53,877 bases of DNA from Lentisphaeria bacterium (GTDB lineage: Bacteria > Verrucomicrobiota > Lentisphaeria > Victivallales > UBA1829): positions 1-53,877 of the forward strand of contig JAFXYP010000066.1 of NCBI GenBank assembly GCA_017541665.1. Direction: 5' to 3'. A program made the translations under genes and the position numbers. This document shows positions 29,257 through 37,727 of the stretch, one piece after another. Each line of letters starts with the position of its first letter. Within the stretch, counting starts at the first letter, position 1. Below the pieces are notes generated by a model. It was not told where the DNA came from. It did no database searches and saw only the letters and a list, made by a program, of their open reading frames with translations.

Positions 29257-30378
29257 ATGGAATTCAACCAGTACTGCGTCACCCGCCGTTCAATGCCCTT
29301 CTGGTGCGTTGGCAACCCGCTGTCCGACCCGTTCGGAGGCTCCGTCCTTGACAAGATCAGCTCGATCGAAGTCGCAAACATCCTCGCCTGGGCAGCCGGC
29401 GAAGGCCTCATCGAAGCCACCAGCGCCCATGACGACGACCTTGTGCCGTGGGATCCCGCGAATCCGGACGACGACCTGGACCCGAACAGTGAAACCAGCA
29501 AGATCCTCCGTGAGATCAAGGCGATCCTCGACGGCGCCGGCATCAAGTTCAACACGATGACCTGCAGCCTCCACGGCAACAAGATCTTCCGCGACGGCGG
29601 CCTCTGCAATCCTGATCCCGAACTCCGCAAGCTCGCGGCGAAGAAGGTCGAACGCACCCTCCGCATCGGCCAGTTCCTCGGCGCCGATTACTACACCTAC
29701 TGGGTCGCCCGCGACGGTTTCGAAGTCCCCGCGATCACGAAGTGGAACGATGTCTACACGTGGCTGGCCGACGGCCTCAATCATGTGACCGACTATATTG
29801 ATGAAAAAGGCATGACGAACTACAAGGGCGCCACGGTCGAGCCGAAGCCGAACGAGCCCCGCGGCCAGATGTTCCTCCCCACCAGCGGCCATGCCGTCGG
29901 TTTCATCTATGGCAAGCTCAAAAAGCCGGATTTCTGGGGCGTCAATCCCGAGCTGCTCCAGCATGAGAGCATGGCGCTGCTGAACTCCGTCATGACGGTC
30001 AGCTACCTCTGCAGCATGGGCAAGCTCAAATTCCTGCATTTCGGCAGCCAGATCAAGGCGCAGTTCGACAATGACTTCCCGCCGCTGATCGGACCGGAAG
30101 GGCTGAAGGAAACCGTCTTCATGTTCAACGCGCTCCAGCAGATGGGCTGGAAGGGCATCGTGGAATTCGACTGCCACATGCTCCGCGCCGAAGGCGACCT
30201 CAACGCCCAGATCGAGTGCCGCAAGCAGTTCATCCGCGACAGCGTCCGCGCGCTCTCCATCGCCATCACGCTCGCTGCCCGCATCAAGCCTGCCGACAAG
30301 CCCGCCTCCCAGAGCGCCGGCGACCTCGACAGCATCATGCAGCTCTGCGGTCTCGACAACGTTCAGGTGAAACGGTAA
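29257..30378 (+). CDS. Xylose isomerase-like TIM-barrel protein with a divergent metal site
   Basis: 373 residues, similar in length and order to actinobacterial class I xylose isomerase. Conserved: catalytic His58 in SAHDDDLVPW, EPKPNEPRG (E195, K197), LPTSGHA, GVNPEL (E232) with H236, the D271-N-D273 pair, and EFD (D305). Two departures stand out. The Glu-to-His spacing after NPE is one residue longer. The segment expected to read H-I-D-L-N-G-Q reads H-F-G-S-Q, so the metal-1 Asp (D245 in Streptomyces numbering, from memory) has no counterpart. It may isomerise another sugar or work with an altered metal site. AAGGAG precedes the ATG. First gene of an operon with an ABC sugar importer. Confidence 0.78.
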   Translation: MEFNQYCVTRRSMPFWCVGNPLSDPFGGSVLDKISSIEVANILAWAAGEGLIEATSAHDDDLVPWDPANPDDDLDPNSETSKILREIKAILDGAGIKFNTMTCSLHGNKIFRDGGLCNPDPELRKLAAKKVERTLRIGQFLGADYYTYWVARDGFEVPAITKWNDVYTWLADGLNHVTDYIDEKGMTNYKGATVEPKPNEPRGQMFLPTSGHAVGFIYGKLKKPDFWGVNPELLQHESMALLNSVMTVSYLCSMGKLKFLHFGSQIKAQFDNDFPPLIGPEGLKETVFMFNALQQMGWKGIVEFDCHMLRAEGDLNAQIECRKQFIRDSVRALSIAITLAARIKPADKPASQSAGDLDSIMQLCGLDNVQVKR

Positions 30379-30396
30379 CACGGGCTGGAGGAATTG

Positions 30397-30436
30397 CAAT
30401 GGTCATGATGCCGGCGGCGTCATGACCGTACCATTG
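30397..30436 (+). promoter_or_regulatory. Intercistronic hairpin before the solute-binding protein gene
   Basis: 11-bp stem GGTCATGATGC (30401-30411) / GCGTCATGACC (30417-30427), one G-T pair, loop CGGCG, within a wider CAATGG/CCATTG repeat. There is no T-run, so RNA stabilisation or partial termination between the isomerase-like and importer genes is more likely than full termination. Confidence 0.55.
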
Positions 30437-30447
30437 AGGAGTTATCA

Positions 30448-31959
30448 ATGAGAAACATCTATCCATTCGGAAAAGCCCCGTTTGTCATTCTGATCATTGC
30501 AATCGTCTCCGGTGTGGTATTTGGCTGGATGAGACTGCGCGAGAACGACAGCAGGCCCGACCTGATTCTGGCCATCCAGGCTGAGATCCACGTCAAGCCC
30601 TATCAGAAGGCCATCGCCCAGTTCAACAAGGAAAACTTCGTCATCGACGAAAAGACCGGCGAACGCCGCAACGCGCGCGTCGTACTCCAGCGCGTCCAGA
30701 AGGAAGTGCTGATGAGCCGTCTCCAGTCCGCCATGCAGACCGGATGCGACGTCCCGGACGTGGTCGAGATCCTCGAAGGCACCATCGGCTACTTCACCCG
30801 CGGCCCGCTCGAGAACGTCGGATTCGTCGACCTCACGGAACGCCTCCGCGAAGACGGCCTGCTGGACCCGAAGAACATGGTCCAGACCCGTTATCCGCTC
30901 TGGTCCAGCCGCGAGCACATCTTCGCCATCCCGCACGACGTGCACCCCACCTGCCTCTGCTACCGCGTCGACCTGATCCAGGAACTCGGCATTGACGTCA
31001 CGAAGCTGAAGACGTGGGACGACTTCGTGAAGGAAGGCCAGCGCATCACCATCCCGCAGAAGCGGTACATGATCGACATGGCCGACGACAGTATGATCGC
31101 CCTGATCATCCTGATCTCCCAGCGCGGGTTCGACCTCTTCGACGCCTTCGGCAACGTCGCGTTCGACAAGCCCGAAGTGGCAGAAGTGATCGCCTGGTTC
31201 GTCCACCAGACCAGCGGCAAGACGCGCATCTCGTTCCCCGCGGGCGACGGACAGAACTTCTATCAGGCCATGAACGAAGGCCTCGACCTCTTCTTCCTCA
31301 CGCCCGACTGGCGCACCGCCCAGTTCCAGCTGGACAACCCGCGCCAGAAAGGCAACCTGGCCCTGATGCCTCTGCCCTACTGGGCGGATGAGAACGGCGA
31401 CCCCCTGCCCGGCAGCTACCGGACCGGCACCTGGGGCGGCTCCGGCCTCGCCATCACCAAGCACTGCAAGAACCAGGACCTCGCCTGGAAGTTCGCGAAA
31501 TACCTTTATACGAAGGTCGAGGACCTCGGCGAACGCTTCGCGCTTACGAACATCCTCCCCCCGATCAGGGCATCCTGGGAACTCCCCGAGTTCAAGCAGA
31601 AGAGCGAATTCTACAAGCACATGTTCCACGACGAGGCGACCGGCGAACTGAAAGCCGATTTCGTCTCCATCGGCGAGATCTACGGCTCCCAGGCCGACTT
31701 CACGCCGCCGCGCTATGTCACGGCCTACACGACCCAGGCCGAGACGCAGCTGCTCAACGTCTACTACGCTGCCCGCGACCATTATGTGAAGCACGGCGAT
31801 GAAGGCATGATGGAACTGATCAACAAGAAGCTCAAGGAGAATGCCGACTACGTCCGCAGTCTCGTGGCGCGCAACGTCTTCCTCACCCGTGATGCCGAAA
31901 AGGCCGCGGCGGCCAAGGCCAATGCCGAAGCCGGAACCAAGAGTGAACAGGAGCAATAA
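30448..31959 (+). CDS. ABC sugar transporter, membrane-anchored solute-binding protein
   Basis: 503 residues, a family 1 extracellular solute-binding fold. Markers: LILAIQAEIHVKPYQKAIAQ, the ligand-site segments DVPDVVEILEG, FAIPHDVHPTCLCYRVDL and GTWGGSGLAITKHCKN. The N terminus has one hydrophobic helix (residues about 10-28, FVILIIAIVSGVVFGW) but no lipobox Cys, so the protein is probably held by an uncleaved anchor. The C terminus is an Ala/Lys/Glu-rich helix (AEKAAAAKANAEAG). It captures a sugar or oligosaccharide for the two permeases directly downstream. GAGGAG precedes the ATG. Confidence 0.85.
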   Translation: MRNIYPFGKAPFVILIIAIVSGVVFGWMRLRENDSRPDLILAIQAEIHVKPYQKAIAQFNKENFVIDEKTGERRNARVVLQRVQKEVLMSRLQSAMQTGCDVPDVVEILEGTIGYFTRGPLENVGFVDLTERLREDGLLDPKNMVQTRYPLWSSREHIFAIPHDVHPTCLCYRVDLIQELGIDVTKLKTWDDFVKEGQRITIPQKRYMIDMADDSMIALIILISQRGFDLFDAFGNVAFDKPEVAEVIAWFVHQTSGKTRISFPAGDGQNFYQAMNEGLDLFFLTPDWRTAQFQLDNPRQKGNLALMPLPYWADENGDPLPGSYRTGTWGGSGLAITKHCKNQDLAWKFAKYLYTKVEDLGERFALTNILPPIRASWELPEFKQKSEFYKHMFHDEATGELKADFVSIGEIYGSQADFTPPRYVTAYTTQAETQLLNVYYAARDHYVKHGDEGMMELINKKLKENADYVRSLVARNVFLTRDAEKAAAAKANAEAGTKSEQEQ

Positions 31960-31964
31960 CAGAA

Positions 31965-32879
31965 ATGTCTGCCAACGTCAAAAAATCAAAAGGCGGTCCC
32001 GACCGCCATCCCCTGGCGCCATGGATGTTCCTTGCGCCCTACCTCGTCTATGCGGCGGTGTTCTTCGCATACCCGCTGCTCTACGCCGGCTGGCTCGCGT
32101 TCCACCAGACCGACGGCCCCCAGGCCTCCGTGTTCGTCGGGCTCGGCAACTTCAAGTTCGTCTTCACCGATCCGATGTTCTACAAGGCGCTGTCCAACAC
32201 CACGATCTACGCCATCGCGTCCATCTGCATCCAGCTGCCCATCGCGCTGGGGCTGGCCATGCTGCTGAACAACAGCAACAGCCGCATGAAAGGCGCGTTC
32301 CGTCTGATGATCTTCAGTCCGAACCTCGTCGGCCAGATCTTCGTCGGCGTCATGTTCGCCGTGATCTTCACCCCGCACTACGGCCTCTTCAACAAGGGCC
32401 TGAACGCCCTCATCGGCTGGGGCCTCGAAGAACAGTGGCTGCAGAATCCCGATCTGCTGCTGCCCGCCCTCATCATCATCTCCCTGTGGATGTACGTGGG
32501 CTACAACATGATCTACTTCCTCGCCGGCCTTCAGTCGGTCGACAAGCAGCTGATCGAGGCGGCGCAGATCGACGGAGCGAACGCCTGGCAGACCTTCCTG
32601 CACATCACGCTCCCGCAGATCAAGCCGATCGCGATCTTCGTGGTCATCATGAGCACGATCGGGTCCTACCAGCTCTTCGAACTCCCGTTCGCCTTGATGA
32701 AAGGCCAGGGGTTCGGTCCGGACAACGCCGCACTTACCATCGTCGGCTACCTCTACGACTGGGGCTTCAATGTGGGTGACCTGGGCACCGCGGCCGCCAT
32801 CGGCTGGGTCCTCGCCGTCATCATCTTCACCATCAGTATTTTCCAAATCAAAGTCACACGCGCATACGACGTGGACTGA
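31965..32879 (+). CDS. ABC sugar transporter permease, MalF/UgpA type
   Basis: 304 residues with six predicted membrane helices, starting around APYLVYAAVFFAYPLLYAGW. The cytoplasmic EAA loop that contacts the ATPase reads EAAQIDGANAWQTFLHITLP. It lies 5 nt after the binding-protein gene and 20 nt before the second permease, so the operon is continuous. Confidence 0.88.
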   Translation: MSANVKKSKGGPDRHPLAPWMFLAPYLVYAAVFFAYPLLYAGWLAFHQTDGPQASVFVGLGNFKFVFTDPMFYKALSNTTIYAIASICIQLPIALGLAMLLNNSNSRMKGAFRLMIFSPNLVGQIFVGVMFAVIFTPHYGLFNKGLNALIGWGLEEQWLQNPDLLLPALIIISLWMYVGYNMIYFLAGLQSVDKQLIEAAQIDGANAWQTFLHITLPQIKPIAIFVVIMSTIGSYQLFELPFALMKGQGFGPDNAALTIVGYLYDWGFNVGDLGTAAAIGWVLAVIIFTISIFQIKVTRAYDVD

Positions 32880-32899
32880 CGGAATAGGAGACACATACA

Positions 32900-33832
32900 A
32901 TGCATACTGTACATTGGGTATTGATTCTCGCGGCCGTCATCTACGTCGCACTTCGCCTGATCCCGGGCAAGGGCTGGAAGATCGCCCCCGCCTATCTTCG
33001 CGTCGTTCTGCTCGCCATCGCCGCCTTCCTCACGCTGACGCCGTTCATCTGGCTCATCTGCAGCGCGTTCAAGGACAAGACGATCATGATGCAGTACACG
33101 TTCCTGCCGCCGGTCTCCGACTGGTTCAACGGTTCGTTGAACCTGGAGAATTTCCGCCGCCTGCTCACGGAGGTCTACAACTCCCCGCAGGGACCGGTCT
33201 ATTTCTGGCAGTACATCGTGAACTCGATCTTCCTCTCCTGCACCATCACCTCCATCAATATCCTGTTCTCGTCGATGGCGGGTTATGCGCTGGCGAAGTA
33301 CCGCTTCCGCGGCAGGAACGTCATCGCGTTCGTCATGATCGGCTCCATGATGTTCCCGAGCATGCTCTTCCTGGCGCCTCTCTTCGAGATGATCTACAAG
33401 TTCGGCTGGATGGACTCCTATCTCGCCCTGATCGTCCCCGGCGCCATCACCGTGTTCGGCATCTTCCTCTTCCGCCAGGCCATGGTCGGCGTGCCGAACA
33501 GCCTGCTCGAATCCGCCCGCGTCGACGGCGCCAGCGAATTCCGCATCTACTGGGAGATCACGCTCCCGCTCGTGCGTCCGGTGACCGCGGCTTACTGCCT
33601 CATCACCTTCCTCGCCACCTGGAACGCCTTCCTCCAGCCGCAGATCTTCGTGCAGACGCAGTCCAAGCTGCCGCTGCCGGTCGTGCTGAACCAGTATATC
33701 GGCCTGTACGTGCAGGAATACGGCATCTTCCTCGCCGGCACGCTGCTCGCCATCATCCCGCCCGCGATCCTCTTCTTCATCCTGCAGAAGGAATTCGTGG
33801 CCGGCCTGACCAGCGGCGCGACGAAGGGCTGA
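32900..33832 (+). CDS. ABC sugar transporter permease, MalG/UgpE type
   Basis: 310 residues, six predicted membrane helices; EAA loop ESARVDGASEFRIYWEITLP. The C terminus FILQKEFVAGLTSGATKG is the standard MalG-type ending. AGGAGA precedes the ATG. No ATP-binding gene follows, so the importer must borrow an MsmK/UgpC-like ATPase encoded elsewhere. Confidence 0.88.
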   Translation: MHTVHWVLILAAVIYVALRLIPGKGWKIAPAYLRVVLLAIAAFLTLTPFIWLICSAFKDKTIMMQYTFLPPVSDWFNGSLNLENFRRLLTEVYNSPQGPVYFWQYIVNSIFLSCTITSINILFSSMAGYALAKYRFRGRNVIAFVMIGSMMFPSMLFLAPLFEMIYKFGWMDSYLALIVPGAITVFGIFLFRQAMVGVPNSLLESARVDGASEFRIYWEITLPLVRPVTAAYCLITFLATWNAFLQPQIFVQTQSKLPLPVVLNQYIGLYVQEYGIFLAGTLLAIIPPAILFFILQKEFVAGLTSGATKG

Positions 33833-33864
33833 TCCTCCGCGTCTCATACGCAAAGCGCAATTCA

Positions 33865-33895
33865 GGACGCACCGGGTTTCCGGTGCGTCCTTTTT
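33865..33895 (+). terminator. Terminator of the importer operon
   Basis: Perfect 11-bp stem GGACGCACCGG / CCGGTGCGTCC with a GTTT loop, followed by TTTTT. It lies between two convergent genes. Confidence 0.9.
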
Positions 33896-33913
33896 CACGG
33901 GCATGTTTCCGGT

Positions 33914-34477
33914 TCATTTCCCCGCCGGCTTGCCCATGCCGAGCGCCTCGCGGCTCGCGTCGATGTCCTCCTTGATCTGGCGGAACTCGTATTCGTGTTC
34001 GACTTCGTCCTCCAGGATCTCGAGGATAATGCGTGCCGTCACCGGATCGCGGTCGCCGATCATCTTCAGGATCCGGTTGTAGACCGCGATCGCGCAACGT
34101 TCGGACGCGATGGACTGGCACATGATCCGGTAGCCGCACGGGTCGGACGGCGCCACGAAAGCGCAGTTGCAGTTCTCCATGATCTCCTGCGGCGTGAGCG
34201 GGATCTCACCGCAGAGCGTCTGGATGCGGTCCGCGAGCATTCGGGCGTGTCCCAGCTCCTCGTTGGCGTGCTCCATCAGTTCGCAGGACATATCCGGGCG
34301 CATGACGCCCTTCACGACCTGGGCCGCCGTCCAGTACTGGAGGAATGCGAGCCATTCGTCGCAGTAGGCGCGCCTCAGCTGGTGCAGGACCTCATCGCAG
34401 GTCTTCCGGTCCATGCCCATCCCTTTGCAGCAGGCGTTTTCGGAATCGGTGCAGTTCTGTTTTTCATTGGTGTTCAT
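33914..34477 (-). CDS. Ferritin-like diiron protein
   Basis: 187 residues of four-helix-bundle type. Iron-ligand motifs: DEWLAFLQYW in helix 1, ELMEHANEELGHARM (E-x-x-H) in helix 2, SIASERCAIAVYNRI in helix 3, and EILEDEVEHEYEF (E-x-x-H) in helix 4. This is the bacterioferritin/Dps-like ferritin pattern, probably for iron storage or peroxide detoxification. The start at 34477 follows AAGGGGG. The N terminus is Cys-rich (NACCKGMGMDRKTC) before the first helix, which is uncommon and may bind metal or another cofactor. Single-gene unit with its own promoter. Confidence 0.82.
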   Translation of the reverse strand: MNTNEKQNCTDSENACCKGMGMDRKTCDEVLHQLRRAYCDEWLAFLQYWTAAQVVKGVMRPDMSCELMEHANEELGHARMLADRIQTLCGEIPLTPQEIMENCNCAFVAPSDPCGYRIMCQSIASERCAIAVYNRILKMIGDRDPVTARIILEILEDEVEHEYEFRQIKEDIDASREALGMGKPAGK

Positions 34478-34541
34478 CGTTACCCCCTTTGTTTTGGATG
34501 AATTGCAGCAGCGGGCCCTTCCCGGTCCGCGCCGGAGGATA

Positions 34542-34570
34542 ACGATACACCCTCGCAACGGAAAAATCAA
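34542..34570 (-). promoter_or_regulatory. Promoter of the ferritin-like gene
   Basis: Minus strand TTGATT (34565-34570), 17-bp spacer, TATCGT (34542-34547). Confidence 0.5.
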
Positions 34571-34606
34571 GCCGTCCCGATGGAAAAAAAGTTGCAAAAT
34601 AAGCTC

Positions 34607-34631
34607 AAAGAAGTCCGCATCCGACTTCTTT
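34607..34631. repeat. Perfect 9-bp inverted repeat in the ferritin/putP intergenic region
   Basis: AAAGAAGTC (34607-34615) / GACTTCTTT (34623-34631), loop of 7. It lies upstream of the ferritin promoter and could be a regulator site or a hairpin. The rest of the stretch to 34803 shows no gene. Confidence 0.4.
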
Positions 34632-34803
34632 CCGCCTCATTTTCCGCCGCGTTTTCGCCATGTTCCCGAGTATCGGGTCGACCTCGGGAACGTAACACTC
34701 ACGGCATATTCCCACCTTCCCCCGGAAGCATTGTCCCCATGCACATTCACTCTCCCGGCCGCAAAAAAACGGAAAAATATCCGCCAAGACAGGCATATCC
34801 GGC

Positions 34804-34832
34804 TTGAATCCCGATTGTTTCCGGGTTATATT
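34804..34832 (+). promoter_or_regulatory. Promoter of the sodium:solute symporter gene
   Basis: TTGAAT (34804-34809), 17-bp spacer, TATATT (34827-34832). Confidence 0.55.
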
Positions 34833-34928
34833 GCTGCTTGAGATTTCACCGGGCGGACGGCTCCTCGTTCCCGCCTCGGATCCGCACAAAACAATCCGTA
34901 CACCCCAATACCATACCGGACACGACCT

Positions 34929-36383
34929 ATGAAATCTGCTGAAGTCATCGTTTTCATCCTCTACCTGCTCTGCATGCTCGGAATCGGCATTTTCTTCTTC
35001 ATCAAGGACCGGAAGGGCGGCGAAAAGACGTTCTTCCTGGGCGACCGGAAGATGGGCGCATGGGTCGGGGCGCTGTCCGCGGGCGCGTCGGACATGAGCG
35101 CATGGGTGCTGATGGGGCTTCCGACTTCGGTCTACGCGTTCGGACTGGGCAAGATCTGGATCCCGGTCGGGCTGGTGGCGGGCTACACTGCCAGCTGGCT
35201 GCTCGAGGCGCCGCGCCTGCGGCGGTTCTCCATCGTGTCCGGGGACGCGATCACGATCCCGCAGTACCTTTCGAACCGCTTCCTTGCAAAATCGAAGGCG
35301 CTGCAGGTGATCTGCGCCGTGGTGTTCCTGCTGGCGTACACGGTCTACGCGGCGTCCAGCATCAAGGCGTGCGGCACGCTGTTCCACAAGGTCATCGGCA
35401 TGGACCCGATGACGGCGATGTACCTGGCGGTCTTCATCATCGTAGGGTATACGTTCATGGGCGGGTTCTCCGCCGTCTGCTGGACCGACTTCTTCCAGGG
35501 GATGCTCATCCTCGGCGCGATGCTGTTCGCGCCTGTCTTCGCGCTCTTCGTGCTGGAGTTCTCCGGCGAAGCCATCGACCCCGCGAGCCATTTCTGGAAC
35601 CCCGCCGCGGACTGGCGCGACATCGTGTCCGGGCTGGCATGGGGACTCGGCTATTTCGGGATGCCCCACATCATCATCCGGTTCATGTCGATCTCGTCGC
35701 AGAAGACGCTGAAGCGGTCCGCATGGATCGGCATCGCGTGGACGCTCCTCATCCTGACCTTCGCGGCGCTGATCGGCATCATCGGGCGCCTGGACTTCGG
35801 GATGGACGCCGACATGGCGAAGAACGAGCTTGTCTTCGTGCAGATGGTCCGCAGGATCTTCCCCGGCGTAATCTCCGGCATCCTGCTTTCGGCGGTGCTC
35901 GCGGCATCCATGAGCACGGCGGACAGCCAGCTGCTTTCCGCCTCGTCCTCGCTCGCCAGCGACGTCTACAAGCCGATCGTCCGCAAGAACCGCGCCTCCG
36001 ACCGCGAGCTGATGTGGGTCGGGCGGTTCGTGGTGCTCGCCGTGGCCCTTGTGGCGCTCGTGATCGCCGCCAATCCGAATTCCGGCTCCATCATGGGGCT
36101 GGTGGAAAATGCCTGGGGCCTCTTCGGCGCGGCGTTCGGCCCGACGATCCTCCTGTCGCTCTTCTGGCGCAAGTTCAATTTCGCGGGCGCCGTGGCCGGC
36201 ATCCTGGTCGGCGCGGGCGTCGACATCTGCTGGATCATTTTCCTGAAGGACACTGGCGTCTACGAGATCCTGCCCGGATTTGCCGCCGGGGCCGTTGCCG
36301 CGTTCGCCGCGGCGAAGATCGCAGGTCCGCCGTCCGAAGCCGTCCTGAAGCAGTACGACGCCGCCGTCGCCTACGACGACTGA
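34929..36383 (+). CDS. putP: Sodium:solute symporter, PutP (proline) type
   Basis: 484 residues with about 13 membrane helices, the size of PutP. Family marks: FLGDRKMGAWVGALSAGASD followed by MSAWVLMGLP (helix 2, the Na+/proline site), ITIPQYLSNRF, and GILLSAVLAASMSTADSQLL followed by SASS in helix 8-9 (Na+-coordinating Ser/Thr). It should take up proline with Na+ across the inner membrane; other SSS substrates cannot be excluded. No ribosome binding site is strong. It is a single gene with its own promoter. Confidence 0.85.
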   Translation: MKSAEVIVFILYLLCMLGIGIFFFIKDRKGGEKTFFLGDRKMGAWVGALSAGASDMSAWVLMGLPTSVYAFGLGKIWIPVGLVAGYTASWLLEAPRLRRFSIVSGDAITIPQYLSNRFLAKSKALQVICAVVFLLAYTVYAASSIKACGTLFHKVIGMDPMTAMYLAVFIIVGYTFMGGFSAVCWTDFFQGMLILGAMLFAPVFALFVLEFSGEAIDPASHFWNPAADWRDIVSGLAWGLGYFGMPHIIIRFMSISSQKTLKRSAWIGIAWTLLILTFAALIGIIGRLDFGMDADMAKNELVFVQMVRRIFPGVISGILLSAVLAASMSTADSQLLSASSSLASDVYKPIVRKNRASDRELMWVGRFVVLAVALVALVIAANPNSGSIMGLVENAWGLFGAAFGPTILLSLFWRKFNFAGAVAGILVGAGVDICWIIFLKDTGVYEILPGFAAGAVAAFAAAKIAGPPSEAVLKQYDAAVAYDD

Positions 36384-36419
36384 CACACTCCCTCCCGCAC
36401 GGACAGCGCCCGGCTTTCC

Positions 36420-36529
36420 CCAGGCATGGCAAAGCGGCACAAGACCCGGCGCAGCGGTCAACTTCGACGGATTTGCCAGGATCTACTCCGGCAGCAACGC
36501 AAAGGACATCGCGGAGAACGGCGGATAAT
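36420..36529 (+). pseudogene. Possible gene remnant (C-terminal fragment)
   Basis: Between putP and the next gene a frame ending at a TAA near 36529 reads like real protein (PGAAVNFDGFARIYSGSNAK then DIAENGG) but has no start or upstream body. It may be the decayed tail of a lost gene. I could not name the family. Confidence 0.25.
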
Positions 36530-36557
36530 ATCTGCGACAACGTGACTCTTCCCGCTG

Positions 36558-37298
36558 TCAGGAAATGATCCCGGTCTCAATGAGATTCCGGAGCTCTGTC
36601 TCGATGATCTTATACTGAGCCTGGTACTTGGCCTTTTCGTCCTGGGACCGAGTTGTTTCGATCAATACGGCAAAAGTCCCCAGGATGGAAAGCCGTTCCT
36701 CTACCTTCTGAAGATATTCATCCGGGATCATGGGAACGGTTATTGTTTTTCCCGTCGGTTCCAAACGGCATTCGGCAACATTCGATCCTGACTTGAAAAG
36801 ATCGAACAGGTCTCCAACGCGACGTATCATTTCTCCGGGACAAAACATGTTTTCGACCGCCATAGCCGGATTGAAATGACGTGAAACCCACTCGTCCTCC
36901 TTTTTTACAAACATGCCTTGAAGCTTTCTTACCGCTTTTTTCAGGAATTCGGAATAATCCTCCGACATGCAGACCTCGATCCAGAGGGCGAATGCCTTGC
37001 GGGATGCGTATTCCGATTTCATAACCACGCTGCAATCCGCGGCGACTTCGGAAGCGAAAGTGTCAATATATTCGTTTTCAGCACAAAAATCCTTGCGCTG
37101 AAGGATCCTGTTCGACGTTGAGATCGCATCGTCAAGAAACGCACTCGTGGTCTGCTCCCCCGGCTTGAACCATGGGAATTGCTTTGCCATGTCACGGAGT
37201 GTTTTTTTCTCCGCTTCGGTCGGCTCCTTGTCCAGCGAGGCGAACACATAGGCGATCTTCAGGATTGCTTCTTCCTGTTTTTGCGTGATTTCGTTCAT
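36558..37298 (-). CDS. Hypothetical protein, weakly TerB-like N terminus
   Basis: 246 residues from an ATG at 37298 with AAGGA nine bases upstream. The protein is soluble and mostly helical. The first 40 residues (EEAILKIAYVFASLDKEPTE then AEKKTLRDMAKQFP) resemble the first helices of TerB/DnaJ-N-type domains, where an acidic turn binds metal; this likeness is weak. The rest has no motif I recognise. The GC content is lower than in the neighbours, suggesting acquisition. It stands alone on its strand, and its surroundings are likewise unlike the background. Confidence 0.6.
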   Translation of the reverse strand: MNEITQKQEEAILKIAYVFASLDKEPTEAEKKTLRDMAKQFPWFKPGEQTTSAFLDDAISTSNRILQRKDFCAENEYIDTFASEVAADCSVVMKSEYASRKAFALWIEVCMSEDYSEFLKKAVRKLQGMFVKKEDEWVSRHFNPAMAVENMFCPGEMIRRVGDLFDLFKSGSNVAECRLEPTGKTITVPMIPDEYLQKVEERLSILGTFAVLIETTRSQDEKAKYQAQYKIIETELRNLIETGIIS

Positions 37299-37727
37299 GG
37301 CTGCTTCCTTGTAGGTGAGGTGAAAAAACAATCGGGCGAGGCAAGAGCATCTGCTGTCATTTTGAGGTTAATATAACACACATTCCTATGAATTCAAGGC
37401 TCCTTGCGAATCTTTTTCGAGCCCCCTGCCGGTTCTCTGTTCAATTCATCTCAATTCTGCGACCGCCGAGCGTTTGACCTTTCCCCCCATCGTCGCTATT
37501 CGCGACCAATCGTATTCCGAGTTCAACTCGTGCATATTTTCATGTGCGACGCGAGCCCGAACGACAAGGGCGAGTTCGAAACGTGTTCGCCTGGCAACGA
37601 CACCGATGGCGGGAACGACATGCTCGCCGACGACTCGGCAGCCATGCCCGCCGGACAGGTCGGCAACACCTCCCGCAGAGCCTCGCCCTGCTCACTCAGG
37701 GCGGACAGGCCCCGCTGAGGCGGGAGC
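37299..37727. other. 430-bp stretch without a convincing gene
   Basis: The left part, to about 37400, is an AT-rich leader of the orphan gene. Bases 37540-37718 carry a rightward frame with protein-like composition (MCDASPNDKGEFETC...) but no ribosome binding site or family match. A short hairpin CCCGC-TGAG-GCGGG (about 37711) precedes a T-run that is also the coding end of the leftward esterase. Confidence 0.3.
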
